The notes under the pieces are model-generated. The model saw only the letters and a program-made list of their open reading frames with translations. It did no database searches and was not told the DNA's origin. Below, piece by piece: positions 34,475 through 42,948 of a DNA stretch of 64,000 bases. The first letter of the stretch is position 1; every line of letters starts with the position of its first letter. Position numbers and translations under genes: made by a program. The DNA is from Clostridia bacterium (GTDB lineage Bacteria > Bacillota > Clostridia > Oscillospirales > Acutalibacteraceae), in NCBI GenBank assembly GCA_017436255.1, contig JAFSDK010000048.1:1-64000 (forward strand), given 5' to 3'.

Positions 34475-34631
34475 AAAATCTCCTCCAAAAAATTATATTA
34501 CAATTATAAAACTAAAAAAATAATAATGCAACCATTTGAAAAGAAAAATAAAAAAATAAATATTTCCTATTGCATTTTTCGAAAGTGTGTGTTATTATAT
34601 CTTAGCGTTATTTAATAGCGTTTGTATTTTT
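34475..34631. other. AT-rich spacer with tRNA-Arg promoter
   Basis: The spacer contains the tRNA promoter (34570-34598) and presumably the DUF3048 promoter. Nothing else is recognised. Confidence 0.5.
34570..34598 (+). promoter_or_regulatory. Promoter of tRNA-Arg
   Basis: TTGCAT, a 17-base spacer, then TATTAT; the tRNA starts 33 bases later. Confidence 0.6.
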
Positions 34632-34708
34632 GCGCTGATAGCTCAGCTGGATAGAGCGTCTGGCTACGGACCAGAAGGTCGGGAGTTCGAATCTTCTTCA
34701 GCGCGCCA
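34632..34708 (+). tRNA. tRNA-Arg (anticodon ACG)
   Basis: 77 bases including an encoded CCA. The 7-bp acceptor stem is GCGCTGA/TCAGCGC. The D-arm contains AGCTCAGCTGGATAGAGC, the anticodon arm is TCTGG-CTACGGA-CCAGA, and the T-loop is TTCGAAT. The T-stem contains two G-U pairs. A34 should be converted to inosine by the TadA encoded at 23058-23501. A strong terminator follows directly. Confidence 0.96.
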
Positions 34709-34710
34709 AT

Positions 34711-34750
34711 AAAACCTTATCATCTTTTGATGGTAAGGTTTTATTTTTTT
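34711..34750 (+). terminator. Terminator of tRNA-Arg
   Basis: AAAACCTTATCAT and GATGGTAAGGTTTT arms around CTTTT, followed by a run of seven T residues. Confidence 0.9.
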
Positions 34751-34760
34751 AGTTAAACGA

Positions 34761-34788
34761 GCGCAGAGTACCTTCTTCAGCGCATTCA
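34761..34788 (+). repeat. Partial duplicate of the tRNA-Arg 3' end
   Basis: CTTCTTCAGCGC (34773-34784) repeats the last 12 acceptor/T-stem bases of the tRNA-Arg. It is preceded by CGCAGAGTACC, which also occurs (reverse-complemented) inside the tRNA-Glu-associated element at 59696-59706. Confidence 0.6.
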
Positions 34789-34872
34789 AAAAAGAAAGCC
34801 CCTTTATTTACAAATTTTATTATGAATTATACTTTTTTACAATGAAAAATGCATAATCTTGTTTTTATTGTG

Positions 34873-34901
34873 TTGACAAAATTTGCTAAAGATGGTAGTA
34901 T
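34873..34901 (+). promoter_or_regulatory. Promoter of the glycine-riboswitch transcript
   Basis: TTGACA (34873-34878), a 17-base spacer, and TAGTAT (34896-34901). Confidence 0.7.
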
Positions 34902-34926
34902 AGTATCAAATTTAATAAAATGACGA

Positions 34927-35088
34927 CATTTTTGGAAAATGATTTTTAAATCTGCCGAAGGAGTAACGCTCTCAGGTGTCCCAATTGGGATGAGGACAGA
35001 AATGTTTAGTAGCTCTGGAGAAGCTCGTATTTTACGGGTACCGAAGGTGCAAGGGGAAACCCGAATCTCTCAGGTAAAAGGACAGTGC
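34927..35088 (+). ncRNA. Tandem glycine riboswitch
   Basis: Two glycine aptamers in series. Aptamer 1 (34927-35004) has CTGCCGAAGGAGTAAC, CTCTCAGGTG, GAGGACAGAAATG and a P1 stem CATTT/AAATG. Aptamer 2 (35012-35088) has CTCTGGAGAAGCTC, ACCGAAGGTGCAAG, ATCTCTCAGGTAAAAGGACA and a P1 of GCTCTG/CAGTGC with one mismatch. The conserved cores GCCGAAGGAG/ACCGAAGG and CTCAGG..AGGACAG match the family. The expression platform is the terminator at 35134-35165, upstream of an alanine/glycine symporter gene. Confidence 0.93.
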
Positions 35089-35133
35089 AATTAAAGTGAC
35101 GTATAAGCAGTGAAATATTGCTTTATGTCTTTT

Positions 35134-35165
35134 ACCGCTATCCTTTTTGGTTAGTGGTTTTTTTG
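35134..35165 (+). terminator. Riboswitch expression-platform terminator
   Basis: ACCGCTA (35134-35140) pairs with TAGTGGT (35152-35158) and is followed by a T run. Whether glycine stabilises or prevents it cannot be read from the sequence alone. Confidence 0.75.
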
Positions 35166-35204
35166 TTTTTTGTCTGAAAATATTTTTATAGGGGGTTCAT
35201 TTTT

Positions 35205-36785
35205 ATGGACAAAATTTTACAAACCATAGAAAGCGTAAACGGCGAAATTAATAGTGTCGTTTGGGGCGCTTTCGGACTACTTTTACTTGTAGGTACAGGT
35301 ATAATTGTTACCGTACTTACAAAATTTTTCCAGGTTTCACACATTGGTATGTGGTTTAAGCAGACACTTGGTAGTCTTTTCAACAAGGACGTTATCAAAC
35401 ACAGTAAGGAAAAGGGTTCAATTTCTCCATTCCAGGCGCTTTGTACCGCACTTGCCGCAACGGTTGGTACCGGTAATATAGCAGGTGTTGCTGCTGCTAT
35501 ATGTATAGGTGGCGCAGGTGCTGTGTTCTGGATGTGGGTAGCTGCATTTTTTGGTATGATGACAAACTATGCAGAAAATGTGCTCGGTATTTATTTCCGC
35601 CGCAAGAATGAAAAAGGCGAATGGTCGGGCGGCGCTATGTACTATCTTGCTAATGGTCTTGGCTCTTATGAATATAAAGACAAAAATGCAAGCGTAAGCT
35701 TTAAAAAGCTTGGTAAGGTTTTGGCTGTGCTTTTCTGTATTTTCACAATGCTTGCTTCGTTTGGTATAGGCAGTATGGGACAGGTAAATAAGATTGTTAC
35801 CAACGTGGCGCAGGCGTTCGATGTATCAGCTCTATCAAGCATTGAAGTATTTACCGGTGTTTCACTTTACAACATTATTCTCGGTGCTATTATTATGCTT
35901 CTTACCGCTCTTATTACGCTTGGCGGATTAAAGAGAATTGCCAATGTTGCCGAAAAAATAGTTCCTATAATGGTTGTTCTTTTTGTTGCAGGAAGCCTTG
36001 TTGTTATCGGTGTAAACTATGTAAACATATTACCTGCTTTCAAGGCTATTTTCGTTAATGCATTTAAGCCCGAAGCATTTGTTGGAGGCGGCATTGGTGC
36101 TGTTATCAGCAAGGTTGTCACCCAGGGCTTTAAACGCGGTGTGTTCTCAAACGAAGCAGGTCTTGGTTCTTCGGTTATGGTTCACTCAAACTCTAATATT
36201 AAAGAACCCGTTAAACAGGGTATGTGGGGTATCTTTGAAGTGTTTGCTGATACCATGGTAGTTTGTACTATGACGGCACTTGTTATCCTTACCGCAGGTG
36301 GACTTAACGGCGGCGTATTCAATGCAGTAACCGGTGAAATAGCGGCAGGATATACCGATGCAACACTTGTTGGCGGCGCGTTTAACTCGGTATTCGGTTG
36401 GGGCGATATTGGTGAGAAATTTATTGCTATTGCTATGTTCTTATTCGCGTTTACTACCGTTCTTGGTTGGTCTCACTACGGCTCAAAGGCTTGGGAGTAT
36501 TTGTTTGGCGCCAAAACAACCTTTATTTTCCGTATAATTCACGTATGTACCGTTATTTTTGGTGCGGTTCTTACATCTTCACTCGCATGGGATATTTCAG
36601 ACACATTTAATGGTCTTATGATGATTCCTAACCTTATCGGCGTACTCGTTCTTGCACCGTTGGTTGTAAAGATTACCGCCAACTACTTAAAGCGTGTTAA
36701 GAAGAATGAAGATATTGAGCCTATGTATAACGCCGACCCCGAAATTCAGGCTCAAGAAAAGGTTCGCGAGATAGTCGAGGACTAA
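35205..36785 (+). CDS. Alanine/glycine:cation symporter (AGCS family)
   Basis: 526 residues with about ten to eleven membrane helices. Family motifs: ALAATVGTGNIAGVAAAICIGG (shown in part), GAVFWMWVAAFFGM, and GFKRGVFSNEAGLGSS. Members import alanine or glycine with sodium or protons. The tandem glycine riboswitch directly upstream strongly supports glycine as substrate or signal. An AGGGGG ribosome site precedes the ATG, and a terminator at 36808-36848 makes it monocistronic. Confidence 0.95.
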   Translation: MDKILQTIESVNGEINSVVWGAFGLLLLVGTGIIVTVLTKFFQVSHIGMWFKQTLGSLFNKDVIKHSKEKGSISPFQALCTALAATVGTGNIAGVAAAICIGGAGAVFWMWVAAFFGMMTNYAENVLGIYFRRKNEKGEWSGGAMYYLANGLGSYEYKDKNASVSFKKLGKVLAVLFCIFTMLASFGIGSMGQVNKIVTNVAQAFDVSALSSIEVFTGVSLYNIILGAIIMLLTALITLGGLKRIANVAEKIVPIMVVLFVAGSLVVIGVNYVNILPAFKAIFVNAFKPEAFVGGGIGAVISKVVTQGFKRGVFSNEAGLGSSVMVHSNSNIKEPVKQGMWGIFEVFADTMVVCTMTALVILTAGGLNGGVFNAVTGEIAAGYTDATLVGGAFNSVFGWGDIGEKFIAIAMFLFAFTTVLGWSHYGSKAWEYLFGAKTTFIFRIIHVCTVIFGAVLTSSLAWDISDTFNGLMMIPNLIGVLVLAPLVVKITANYLKRVKKNEDIEPMYNADPEIQAQEKVREIVED

Positions 36786-36807
36786 TGCAAACCACTTTTG
36801 CAAATTT

Positions 36808-36848
36808 AAAACCACAGATATGGATAATCACCATATCTGTGGTTTTTT
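36808..36848 (+). terminator. Terminator of the symporter gene
   Basis: AAACCACAGATATGG and CCATATCTGTGGTTT form a perfect 15-bp stem, followed by T residues. Confidence 0.92.
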
Positions 36849-36926
36849 TGCTACTTATAACCAAAAAGATCATATAAATTTACTAAGATAGTGCTTGTTT
36901 TCTACAAAATGTCAGAATATACTTTA

Positions 36927-36955
36927 TTGACACCTAAAGGTAAAAGTAGTATAAT
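36927..36955 (+). promoter_or_regulatory. Promoter of the exopolysaccharide operon
   Basis: TTGACA (36927-36932), a 17-base spacer and TATAAT (36950-36955) match the σA consensus exactly. Transcription would start near 36962. No further promoter or terminator was seen until 56 kb. Confidence 0.85.
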
Positions 36956-37017
36956 AAAGTGATTTATAATGCGATTATTATATATGTAATAAAAAAGTTG
37001 ATAATTAGGAGAAGCAA

Positions 37018-37656
37018 ATGTACGAGAAATTTGTTAAAAGAGGCATAGATGTTTTTTTATCCTTTATGGCGTGTATAGTGCTGGCACCCTTTTATTTGCT
37101 CATTATGCTGGCAATAAAAATTGATTCGAAGGGACCTGTATTTTTTAAACAGAAACGCATAGGTAAAGATTGTAAAGAGTTTAATATCTTAAAATTCCGC
37201 ACAATGCGAATTGATACACCTCACGATATGCCCACGCACTTACTTGAGAATCCAGAACAATACATAACAAAGGTCGGCAAGTTCTTGCGAAAGACAAGCC
37301 TTGACGAACTGCCGCAGATTTTTAATATTTTGGCGGGGCAAATGTCAATTATCGGCCCGCGCCCTGCGCTTTGGAATCAGTACGACCTAACCGAAGAGCG
37401 CGACAAGTACGGTGCAAATAATATTAAGCCCGGTCTTACAGGATGGGCGCAGATAAACGGTCGAGATGAACTCGAAATTGAAGTAAAAGCAAGGCTTGAC
37501 GGCGAATACGTAGAGCGAATGAGTCTTGGCTTCGATATAAAGTGCTTCTTTGGCACGATTGTTTCGGTGTTAAAATCTGACGGCGTTGTTGAAGGCGGAA
37601 CTGGTGAGATGAAGAAGCACGAAGAAAATAAAGAAGAACAAGAGGTTCTTAAATGA
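37018..37656 (+). CDS. Initiating sugar-phosphate transferase (undecaprenyl-phosphate PGT)
   Basis: 212 residues, monotopic PglC/WcaJ-type phosphoglycosyltransferase. One N-terminal membrane segment (about 10-33) is followed by FFKQKRIGKDCKEFNILKFRTM, then KTSLDELPQIFNILAGQMSIIGPRP (both shown in part). The DE pair in the second motif is catalytic. It transfers a sugar-1-phosphate from a nucleotide sugar to the lipid carrier, the first step of repeat-unit assembly. It is the first gene of the operon and its stop overlaps the next start by four bases. Confidence 0.93.
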   Translation: MYEKFVKRGIDVFLSFMACIVLAPFYLLIMLAIKIDSKGPVFFKQKRIGKDCKEFNILKFRTMRIDTPHDMPTHLLENPEQYITKVGKFLRKTSLDELPQIFNILAGQMSIIGPRPALWNQYDLTEERDKYGANNIKPGLTGWAQINGRDELEIEVKARLDGEYVERMSLGFDIKCFFGTIVSVLKSDGVVEGGTGEMKKHEENKEEQEVLK

Positions 37657-38477
37657 AGAAGATACTAATCACTGGTGCAAACAGTTATATCGGTATGTCG
37701 TTTGAAAAATACATAAATGAGAATTATTCGGATAACTATATCGTTGATACTGTTGATATGATTGATGGTACATGGCGTGAGAAAGATTTTTCGGGATACG
37801 ATGCAGTTTTTCACGTTGCAGGAATCGCACATCAAAAGGAAACAAAGGAAAATAAGTCTTTGTACTATAAGGTAAATACCGAGTTAGCGGTAGAAACTGC
37901 ACAGAAAGCGAAAGATGCAAAGATTTCTCAATTTGTTTTTTTAAGCACTATGAGCGTATATGGTGTAAATACCGGAATTATAACAAAAGAAACACAACCA
38001 AACCCTAAAAGTAATTACGGACGCTCTAAATTAGAGGCGGAAAAGAGATTAGAGGAACTGCAAAATAACGAGTTCAAAGTTTGTATTATTCGTCCGCCTA
38101 TGGTATATGGTGATGGTTGCAAGGGAAATTATCAAACGATTATAAAAATTGTTAAAAAATTTCCGTTTTTCCCAAAAATCAAAAATCAACGAAGCCTGAT
38201 ACATATTGACAATCTATGTTCCTTTATTGAAATGGTTGTTAGGGAAAACTTATCAGGGAAATTTTATCCCCAAAATGAAAAATATGTGCGCACTGACGAA
38301 ATGGCTATGGATATAGCAAAATCATTAGGTAAAAAAATACGTTTGAGTGCAACGCTCGGTTTTTTTGTGAAGTGCATGAGGCCTTTTTTTGGTGTTGTGC
38401 AAAAAGCCTTCGGTAATTTAACATACGAAGAAACGGAAGAGTTTAATTTTAGTTATTGCTTGAAAAAGGAAGAATAA
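37653..38477 (+). CDS. NAD-dependent epimerase/dehydratase
   Basis: A 274-residue extended short-chain dehydrogenase: GANSYIGMSFEKYI nucleotide-binding motif at the N-terminus, VFHVAGIAH, YGRSKLEAEK (YxxxK catalytic pair) and RPPMVYG. It resembles UDP-sugar 4-epimerases or the reductases in capsule clusters and probably supplies a nucleotide sugar or modifies the lipid-linked sugar. Translationally coupled to the preceding gene by an ATGA overlap. Confidence 0.87.
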   Translation: MKKILITGANSYIGMSFEKYINENYSDNYIVDTVDMIDGTWREKDFSGYDAVFHVAGIAHQKETKENKSLYYKVNTELAVETAQKAKDAKISQFVFLSTMSVYGVNTGIITKETQPNPKSNYGRSKLEAEKRLEELQNNEFKVCIIRPPMVYGDGCKGNYQTIIKIVKKFPFFPKIKNQRSLIHIDNLCSFIEMVVRENLSGKFYPQNEKYVRTDEMAMDIAKSLGKKIRLSATLGFFVKCMRPFFGVVQKAFGNLTYEETEEFNFSYCLKKEE

Positions 38478-38478
38478 A

Positions 38479-39630
38479 ATGAATAAAAAAGCACTGGTAA
38501 TCGCGTCAATGGGGTCTATGTTGGATAATTTTAATAAACCTAATATACGCCTTTTAAAAGAGTTGGGATATGACGTTACAATAGCGGCGAATTTTAACTG
38601 TGAAGATAGTAATTCAAAAGAAAAAAACGATGAATTTTGTCGCATGATGCAAGAAGAAGGCATCAATATACAGCATATAGATTTTTCGAGAAAACTATTT
38701 AATATATCTAAGCAAATTAGTTCGATAAAACAAACAAAAGAGCTATTAAAACAGGGCTTTGATTTAATCCACTGTCATTCTCCGATTTGTGCTGCAATAA
38801 CAAGAATTGTTGCAAACAAATACCGAAAAAAAGGCACAAAGATTATTTATACCGCACATGGATTTCATTTTTATAAAGGAGCCCCGATTAAAAATTGGCT
38901 TATTTATTATCCAATCGAAAAGTTTTGTTCTCGCTTTACTGACATTTTAATAACAATTAACCACGAAGATTATAATTTAGCGCAGAAAAAAATGAAGGCT
39001 AAAAAGAATGAGTATGTTCAGGGTGTTGGTATTGATATAGAAAAATTAAATAAATCACAGGTTAATAAAAACGACAAAAAACGAGATTTGGGTATACCGA
39101 TGGATTCGATAATAATTTTGTCTGTTGGAGAATTGAGCCGCCGAAAGAACCACGAAACCTTAATAAAAGCGGTGGATATGCTAAAAAACACGAAAATACA
39201 TTGTTTAATCGCCGGCAGAGGAGACTTAGAAGATTATTTAAAAAGCAAGGCAAAAGAAAATTGTACGGCAGAACAAGTTCATTTTTTAGGATTTAGAACA
39301 GATGTTGCAGAGTTATATAAAATAGCGGATTTTTATGTTCATCCCGCATTCCAAGAGGGGCTCTCTGTTGCGGTTATGGAGGCAATGGCGAGTGGATTGC
39401 CCTGTGTTCTCTCGGACATACGAGGTAATCGTGATTTGATTGAAAATGGCGAGGGCGGATTTTTGTGTAATCCCCTTTTGCCGCAGGAGTTTGCAACTAG
39501 TATTAATAAGCTTATACATGGTGATGATTTGTGTGCAAAAATGAGTAAAAGAAATATAGTTTGTGCAAAAAATCTTGATATTAAACAAAGCAATAAAAAA
39601 ATGCTAGAAATTTATACAAGCAATATTTGA
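38479..39630 (+). CDS. Glycosyltransferase, GT4 family
   Basis: A 383-residue GT-B enzyme of the GT4 type. The N-terminal domain contains HCHSPICAAITRIVANKYRKKG and YTAHGFHFYKGAP (shown in part), typical of EpsD/Cps-like enzymes. The C-terminal domain has GELSRRKNHETLIKA and the donor-binding HPAFQEGLSVAVMEAMASGLP (part), with the E-x7-E motif. It probably adds the second or a later sugar. The gene is AT-rich and starts with a GGAAG site one base after the previous stop. Confidence 0.92.
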   Translation: MNKKALVIASMGSMLDNFNKPNIRLLKELGYDVTIAANFNCEDSNSKEKNDEFCRMMQEEGINIQHIDFSRKLFNISKQISSIKQTKELLKQGFDLIHCHSPICAAITRIVANKYRKKGTKIIYTAHGFHFYKGAPIKNWLIYYPIEKFCSRFTDILITINHEDYNLAQKKMKAKKNEYVQGVGIDIEKLNKSQVNKNDKKRDLGIPMDSIIILSVGELSRRKNHETLIKAVDMLKNTKIHCLIAGRGDLEDYLKSKAKENCTAEQVHFLGFRTDVAELYKIADFYVHPAFQEGLSVAVMEAMASGLPCVLSDIRGNRDLIENGEGGFLCNPLLPQEFATSINKLIHGDDLCAKMSKRNIVCAKNLDIKQSNKKMLEIYTSNI

Positions 39631-39642
39631 AAGGAAACTCAA

Positions 39643-40602
39643 ATGCAAAAAAAAGAAAAGTTTAATCCATTAGTGTCCATAATTATTCCGGTTTATAACG
39701 GAAGTAATTATGTGGCTGAGGCAATAGAAAGTGCACTTGCACAAACCTATAAAAATATAGAAATATTGGTTGTGAACGATGGCTCTAAGGATGAAGGCGC
39801 AACCGAAAAAATAGTTTTACAGTATGGTGATAGAATAAGATATTTTTACAAGGAAAATGGAGGGGTCTCCTCGGCACTTAACTTGGGTATCGAAAAAATG
39901 CAGGGTGAATATTTTTCTTGGCTTTCGCATGATGATAAATATACTCCCGAGAAGATAGAAAAGCAAATTGATGCTTTAAAAAGCGTAGAAAACAAAGAAA
40001 CGGTTGTTTTATGTCCGGCCGCGTTTATTGATAAGGACTCTAAATTAATATCTGGCAAAACAGAAAAACGAAGATTCAAAGATATGGAGTTAAGCAAAAA
40101 CGTTGATGTTTTTGAAAAATTATTTAATGCCGGTTCTTTTAACGGCTGTGCGTTATTGATACATAAAAACATACTTGACTCAACCGGTAAGTTTGATGAG
40201 AATTTACGCTATATTCAAGATTTACTTATGTGGGCTAAGATTTTCTTAAAAGAGAACGATATGATTTTTGTTGATGACGCGCTTGTTTTGTCCAGAATCC
40301 ACGGCGGACAGCTTACACAAACGGGGAGAGAGTTATTTCATAAGGAATGCACCCAAATGGGAGATATACTTATCCCTGAAATGTTAGAACAAAAACAGGC
40401 TTCACGCTTTTTATATGCGTTTGCAAAGTACAATGCAAAATACAATAATATTGCCGTAACGCGTCAATGTTTGGTGCAAGGCAAGCAATATTTTTCTGTG
40501 GTTAATCGTTTAAAAATAGAAATGATTGCGATATACGGTAAAATTAGACCAATAATCAGAAGAATTTATTACAAGTTGTTTTTAAAGGTAAAAACAAAGT
40601 AA
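39643..40602 (+). CDS. Glycosyltransferase, GT2 family
   Basis: 319 residues with a GT-A fold. PVYNGSNYVAEAIESALAQT and VVNDGSKDEG at the N-terminus, WLSHDDKYTP (DxD-like, divalent metal), and DENLRYIQDLLMWAKI (acceptor region with ED/QD base). Typical of capsule-cluster inverting transferases. The C-terminal 50 residues are basic and may touch the membrane. GAAAGGA ribosome site. Confidence 0.92.
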   Translation: MQKKEKFNPLVSIIIPVYNGSNYVAEAIESALAQTYKNIEILVVNDGSKDEGATEKIVLQYGDRIRYFYKENGGVSSALNLGIEKMQGEYFSWLSHDDKYTPEKIEKQIDALKSVENKETVVLCPAAFIDKDSKLISGKTEKRRFKDMELSKNVDVFEKLFNAGSFNGCALLIHKNILDSTGKFDENLRYIQDLLMWAKIFLKENDMIFVDDALVLSRIHGGQLTQTGRELFHKECTQMGDILIPEMLEQKQASRFLYAFAKYNAKYNNIAVTRQCLVQGKQYFSVVNRLKIEMIAIYGKIRPIIRRIYYKLFLKVKTK

Positions 40603-40647
40603 TTTTCAGCGAAAGTTCAATAAAACATTTAGAAAAGGAATGTTTAA

Positions 40648-41751
40648 ATGGCACCATATTGTTTTTTGGTGGGGGCACCACTTCTATTTTCACTTTTTTA
40701 TAATTTAAAAAGTGATTCCCAAATTAACCAACAATCAAATAAAAAGAAAAATTATAATATACTGATTTTCTTCTCCGGTTTGTTTTTATTGCTATCTTTA
40801 AGAAGCGCGGAGGTAGGAATAGACCTGTCCGCATATAAGACGTATTTTAACTATTTTGGTGCAATGAGCACAGAAAAGGTTTTTGGTAATTATGGTTATG
40901 AAATGGAATTAGGCTATAAAATTTTAAACAAAATTACTTACGTTTTAGGTAATAAAGAATTTCAGTTTCATCTGACTGTAGTGGCCGGTATCTGCTGCGC
41001 ATCGGTTGCAACACTATATTACAAAGAAAGTGAAAATGGTGTAATTACCATTCTTTTGTTTTTAACCACTACGTCGATTTTTGATTTGATGTTTTCGGGA
41101 ATCCGTCAAGTTATTGCCATAGCGTTGGCGGTGCCTACATTTTATTTGGTTAAAAATAAAAAAATACTTTGGTTTTTACTTTGTGTTTTTTTAGCAACAC
41201 TTTTCCACAAATCAGCCTTTATAATGTTACTGCTTTACCCGGCGTACCACATAAAATTAAAACCTTTGCATGCGGCAACATTATTGGCGCCTGCGGCATT
41301 TTTAATATATTTGTTAAGGAATCAACTGTTTGAGTTGCTATTGCCTCTTGCGGGAGAAGAATATGTAGATAAGTATGGCGAAGTGCAGAATACCGGCGCT
41401 ATAACCATGATAATTTTGATAGCTATGTTTGTTATATTTTCATTTGTTGTACCCGATGAGGGAAAAATGGACGATGAAACCATAGGCCTGCGAAACATTT
41501 TGTCGCTTTCGCTGATATTGCAAATATTTGCGACTGCTAACTTTGTTGCAATGCGATTTAATTATTATTTTCTGTTATTCTTACCACTTACAATACCTAG
41601 AATAATTAATAGGTGGCAGGGTGACGATAAAAACAGTAAACTTATAACCAATATTGTGTTGATACTGTTTTTTGCAGCGTATTATTTCTACCGCGCTTTT
41701 TCAGACGTTGATCCTTTGGAGATTTACCCCTATTCATTTTTCTGGCAATAA
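40648..41751 (+). CDS. EpsG-family polysaccharide polymerase (Wzy-like)
   Basis: 367 residues with about ten hydrophobic segments, a long external loop and the EpsG pattern LRSAEVGIDLSAYKTYF (R and D residues conserved in the family) plus FSGIRQVIAIALAVP. It probably joins undecaprenyl-linked repeat units. It sits 45 bases after the GT2 gene, so the transcript is continuous. Sequence similarity in this family is low, so the call rests on topology, motif and cluster position. Confidence 0.85.
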   Translation: MAPYCFLVGAPLLFSLFYNLKSDSQINQQSNKKKNYNILIFFSGLFLLLSLRSAEVGIDLSAYKTYFNYFGAMSTEKVFGNYGYEMELGYKILNKITYVLGNKEFQFHLTVVAGICCASVATLYYKESENGVITILLFLTTTSIFDLMFSGIRQVIAIALAVPTFYLVKNKKILWFLLCVFLATLFHKSAFIMLLLYPAYHIKLKPLHAATLLAPAAFLIYLLRNQLFELLLPLAGEEYVDKYGEVQNTGAITMIILIAMFVIFSFVVPDEGKMDDETIGLRNILSLSLILQIFATANFVAMRFNYYFLLFLPLTIPRIINRWQGDDKNSKLITNIVLILFFAAYYFYRAFSDVDPLEIYPYSFFWQ

Positions 41752-41762
41752 AGGAGAAAAAT

Positions 41763-42938
41763 ATGAAGGTTGTTCAAATTAATGCCACCTGTGGTGCGGG
41801 AAGCACGGGAAAAATCTGTGTTGCTATCAGTGAATTGCTCGACAAGCAAAATATAGAGAATTATGTTTTTTACACCCAAGGAATTTCGCAACACAAAAAC
41901 GGTGTTAAATATGCCGACAAAAAGTATATAAAAATGCAAGCTTTAAAATCGCGTGTGCTTGGCAATTACGGCTTTAACAGTAAATTAGCCACAAAAAAAC
42001 TAATTGCGCAATTGAGTCAGATAAAGCCGGATATTGTTCACTTGCATAATATCCATGCGCATAATTGTGATTTAGAATTGCTTTTTAAATATTTTAAAAG
42101 CACAAAAACAAAGCTGTTTTGGACCTTTCATGATTGTTGGGTGTTTACGGGATATTGTACATATTTTGATATGGTTAATTGTGACAAATGGCAAACAAAT
42201 TGCAAAAATTGTCCACAAAAGAAAGAGTATTCTTGGTTCTTTGATAGAAGCACAGCGTTATTTAATAAGAAGAAAGACTTGTTTTCGGGTTTAGATTTAA
42301 CAATTATTACACCGTCACAGTGGTTGGCAGATCTTGTTAAGCAATCTTTCTTAAAAGACTATCCTGTAAAGGTTATAAATAACGGTATTGATTTAAATGT
42401 TTTTAAACCAACAACCGGTGATTTTAGGAAAAAATATAATCTTGATAATAAATTTATAGTTTTAGGTGTGGCTTTTGATTGGGGCGCAAGAAAAGGTCTT
42501 GACGTTTTTATAGAATTATCAAAACGACTCCCCAAAAACAACAAAATAGTTCTTGTTGGCACTAACAATAATATTGACAAACAGTTGCCCGACAATATTA
42601 TTTCAATTCATCGCACTCAAAACCAACAGGAACTTGCCGAAATTTATACGGCGGCAGATTTATTTGTTAATCCTACAAGGGAAGAAAATTTTCCCACAGT
42701 TAATATAGAGTCACTTGCTTGCGGCACACCGGTTTTAACGTTTAATACGGGTGGCAGCCCCGAAATTATTGATGAGACTTGTGGAACTGTTGTACCTAAA
42801 AATGATATTGATGGTTTGTATTCGGAAATATTGCGTATAAAGAGCGAAAACCCATATTCACCTGCCGCTTGTATAGAAAAAGCAAAAAACTTTAATGCAA
42901 ACGAAAAATTTAAAGAATATTTAAAGCTATACCTGTAA
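41763..42938 (+). CDS. Glycosyltransferase, GT4 family (WcaC/colanic-acid type)
   Basis: 391 residues, GT-B fold. MKVVQINATCGAGSTGKICV (typical of this subgroup), HLHNIHAHNCDL, and TFHDCWVFTGYCTYFD with a cysteine-rich insert (CDKWQTNCKNCPQ). The C-terminal domain has GVAFDWGARKGLDVFIELSK and NPTREENFPTVNIESLACG with the E-x7-E donor motif. GGAGA ribosome site. Confidence 0.92.
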   Translation: MKVVQINATCGAGSTGKICVAISELLDKQNIENYVFYTQGISQHKNGVKYADKKYIKMQALKSRVLGNYGFNSKLATKKLIAQLSQIKPDIVHLHNIHAHNCDLELLFKYFKSTKTKLFWTFHDCWVFTGYCTYFDMVNCDKWQTNCKNCPQKKEYSWFFDRSTALFNKKKDLFSGLDLTIITPSQWLADLVKQSFLKDYPVKVINNGIDLNVFKPTTGDFRKKYNLDNKFIVLGVAFDWGARKGLDVFIELSKRLPKNNKIVLVGTNNNIDKQLPDNIISIHRTQNQQELAEIYTAADLFVNPTREENFPTVNIESLACGTPVLTFNTGGSPEIIDETCGTVVPKNDIDGLYSEILRIKSENPYSPAACIEKAKNFNANEKFKEYLKLYL

Positions 42939-42948
42939 AGGAGATTTT

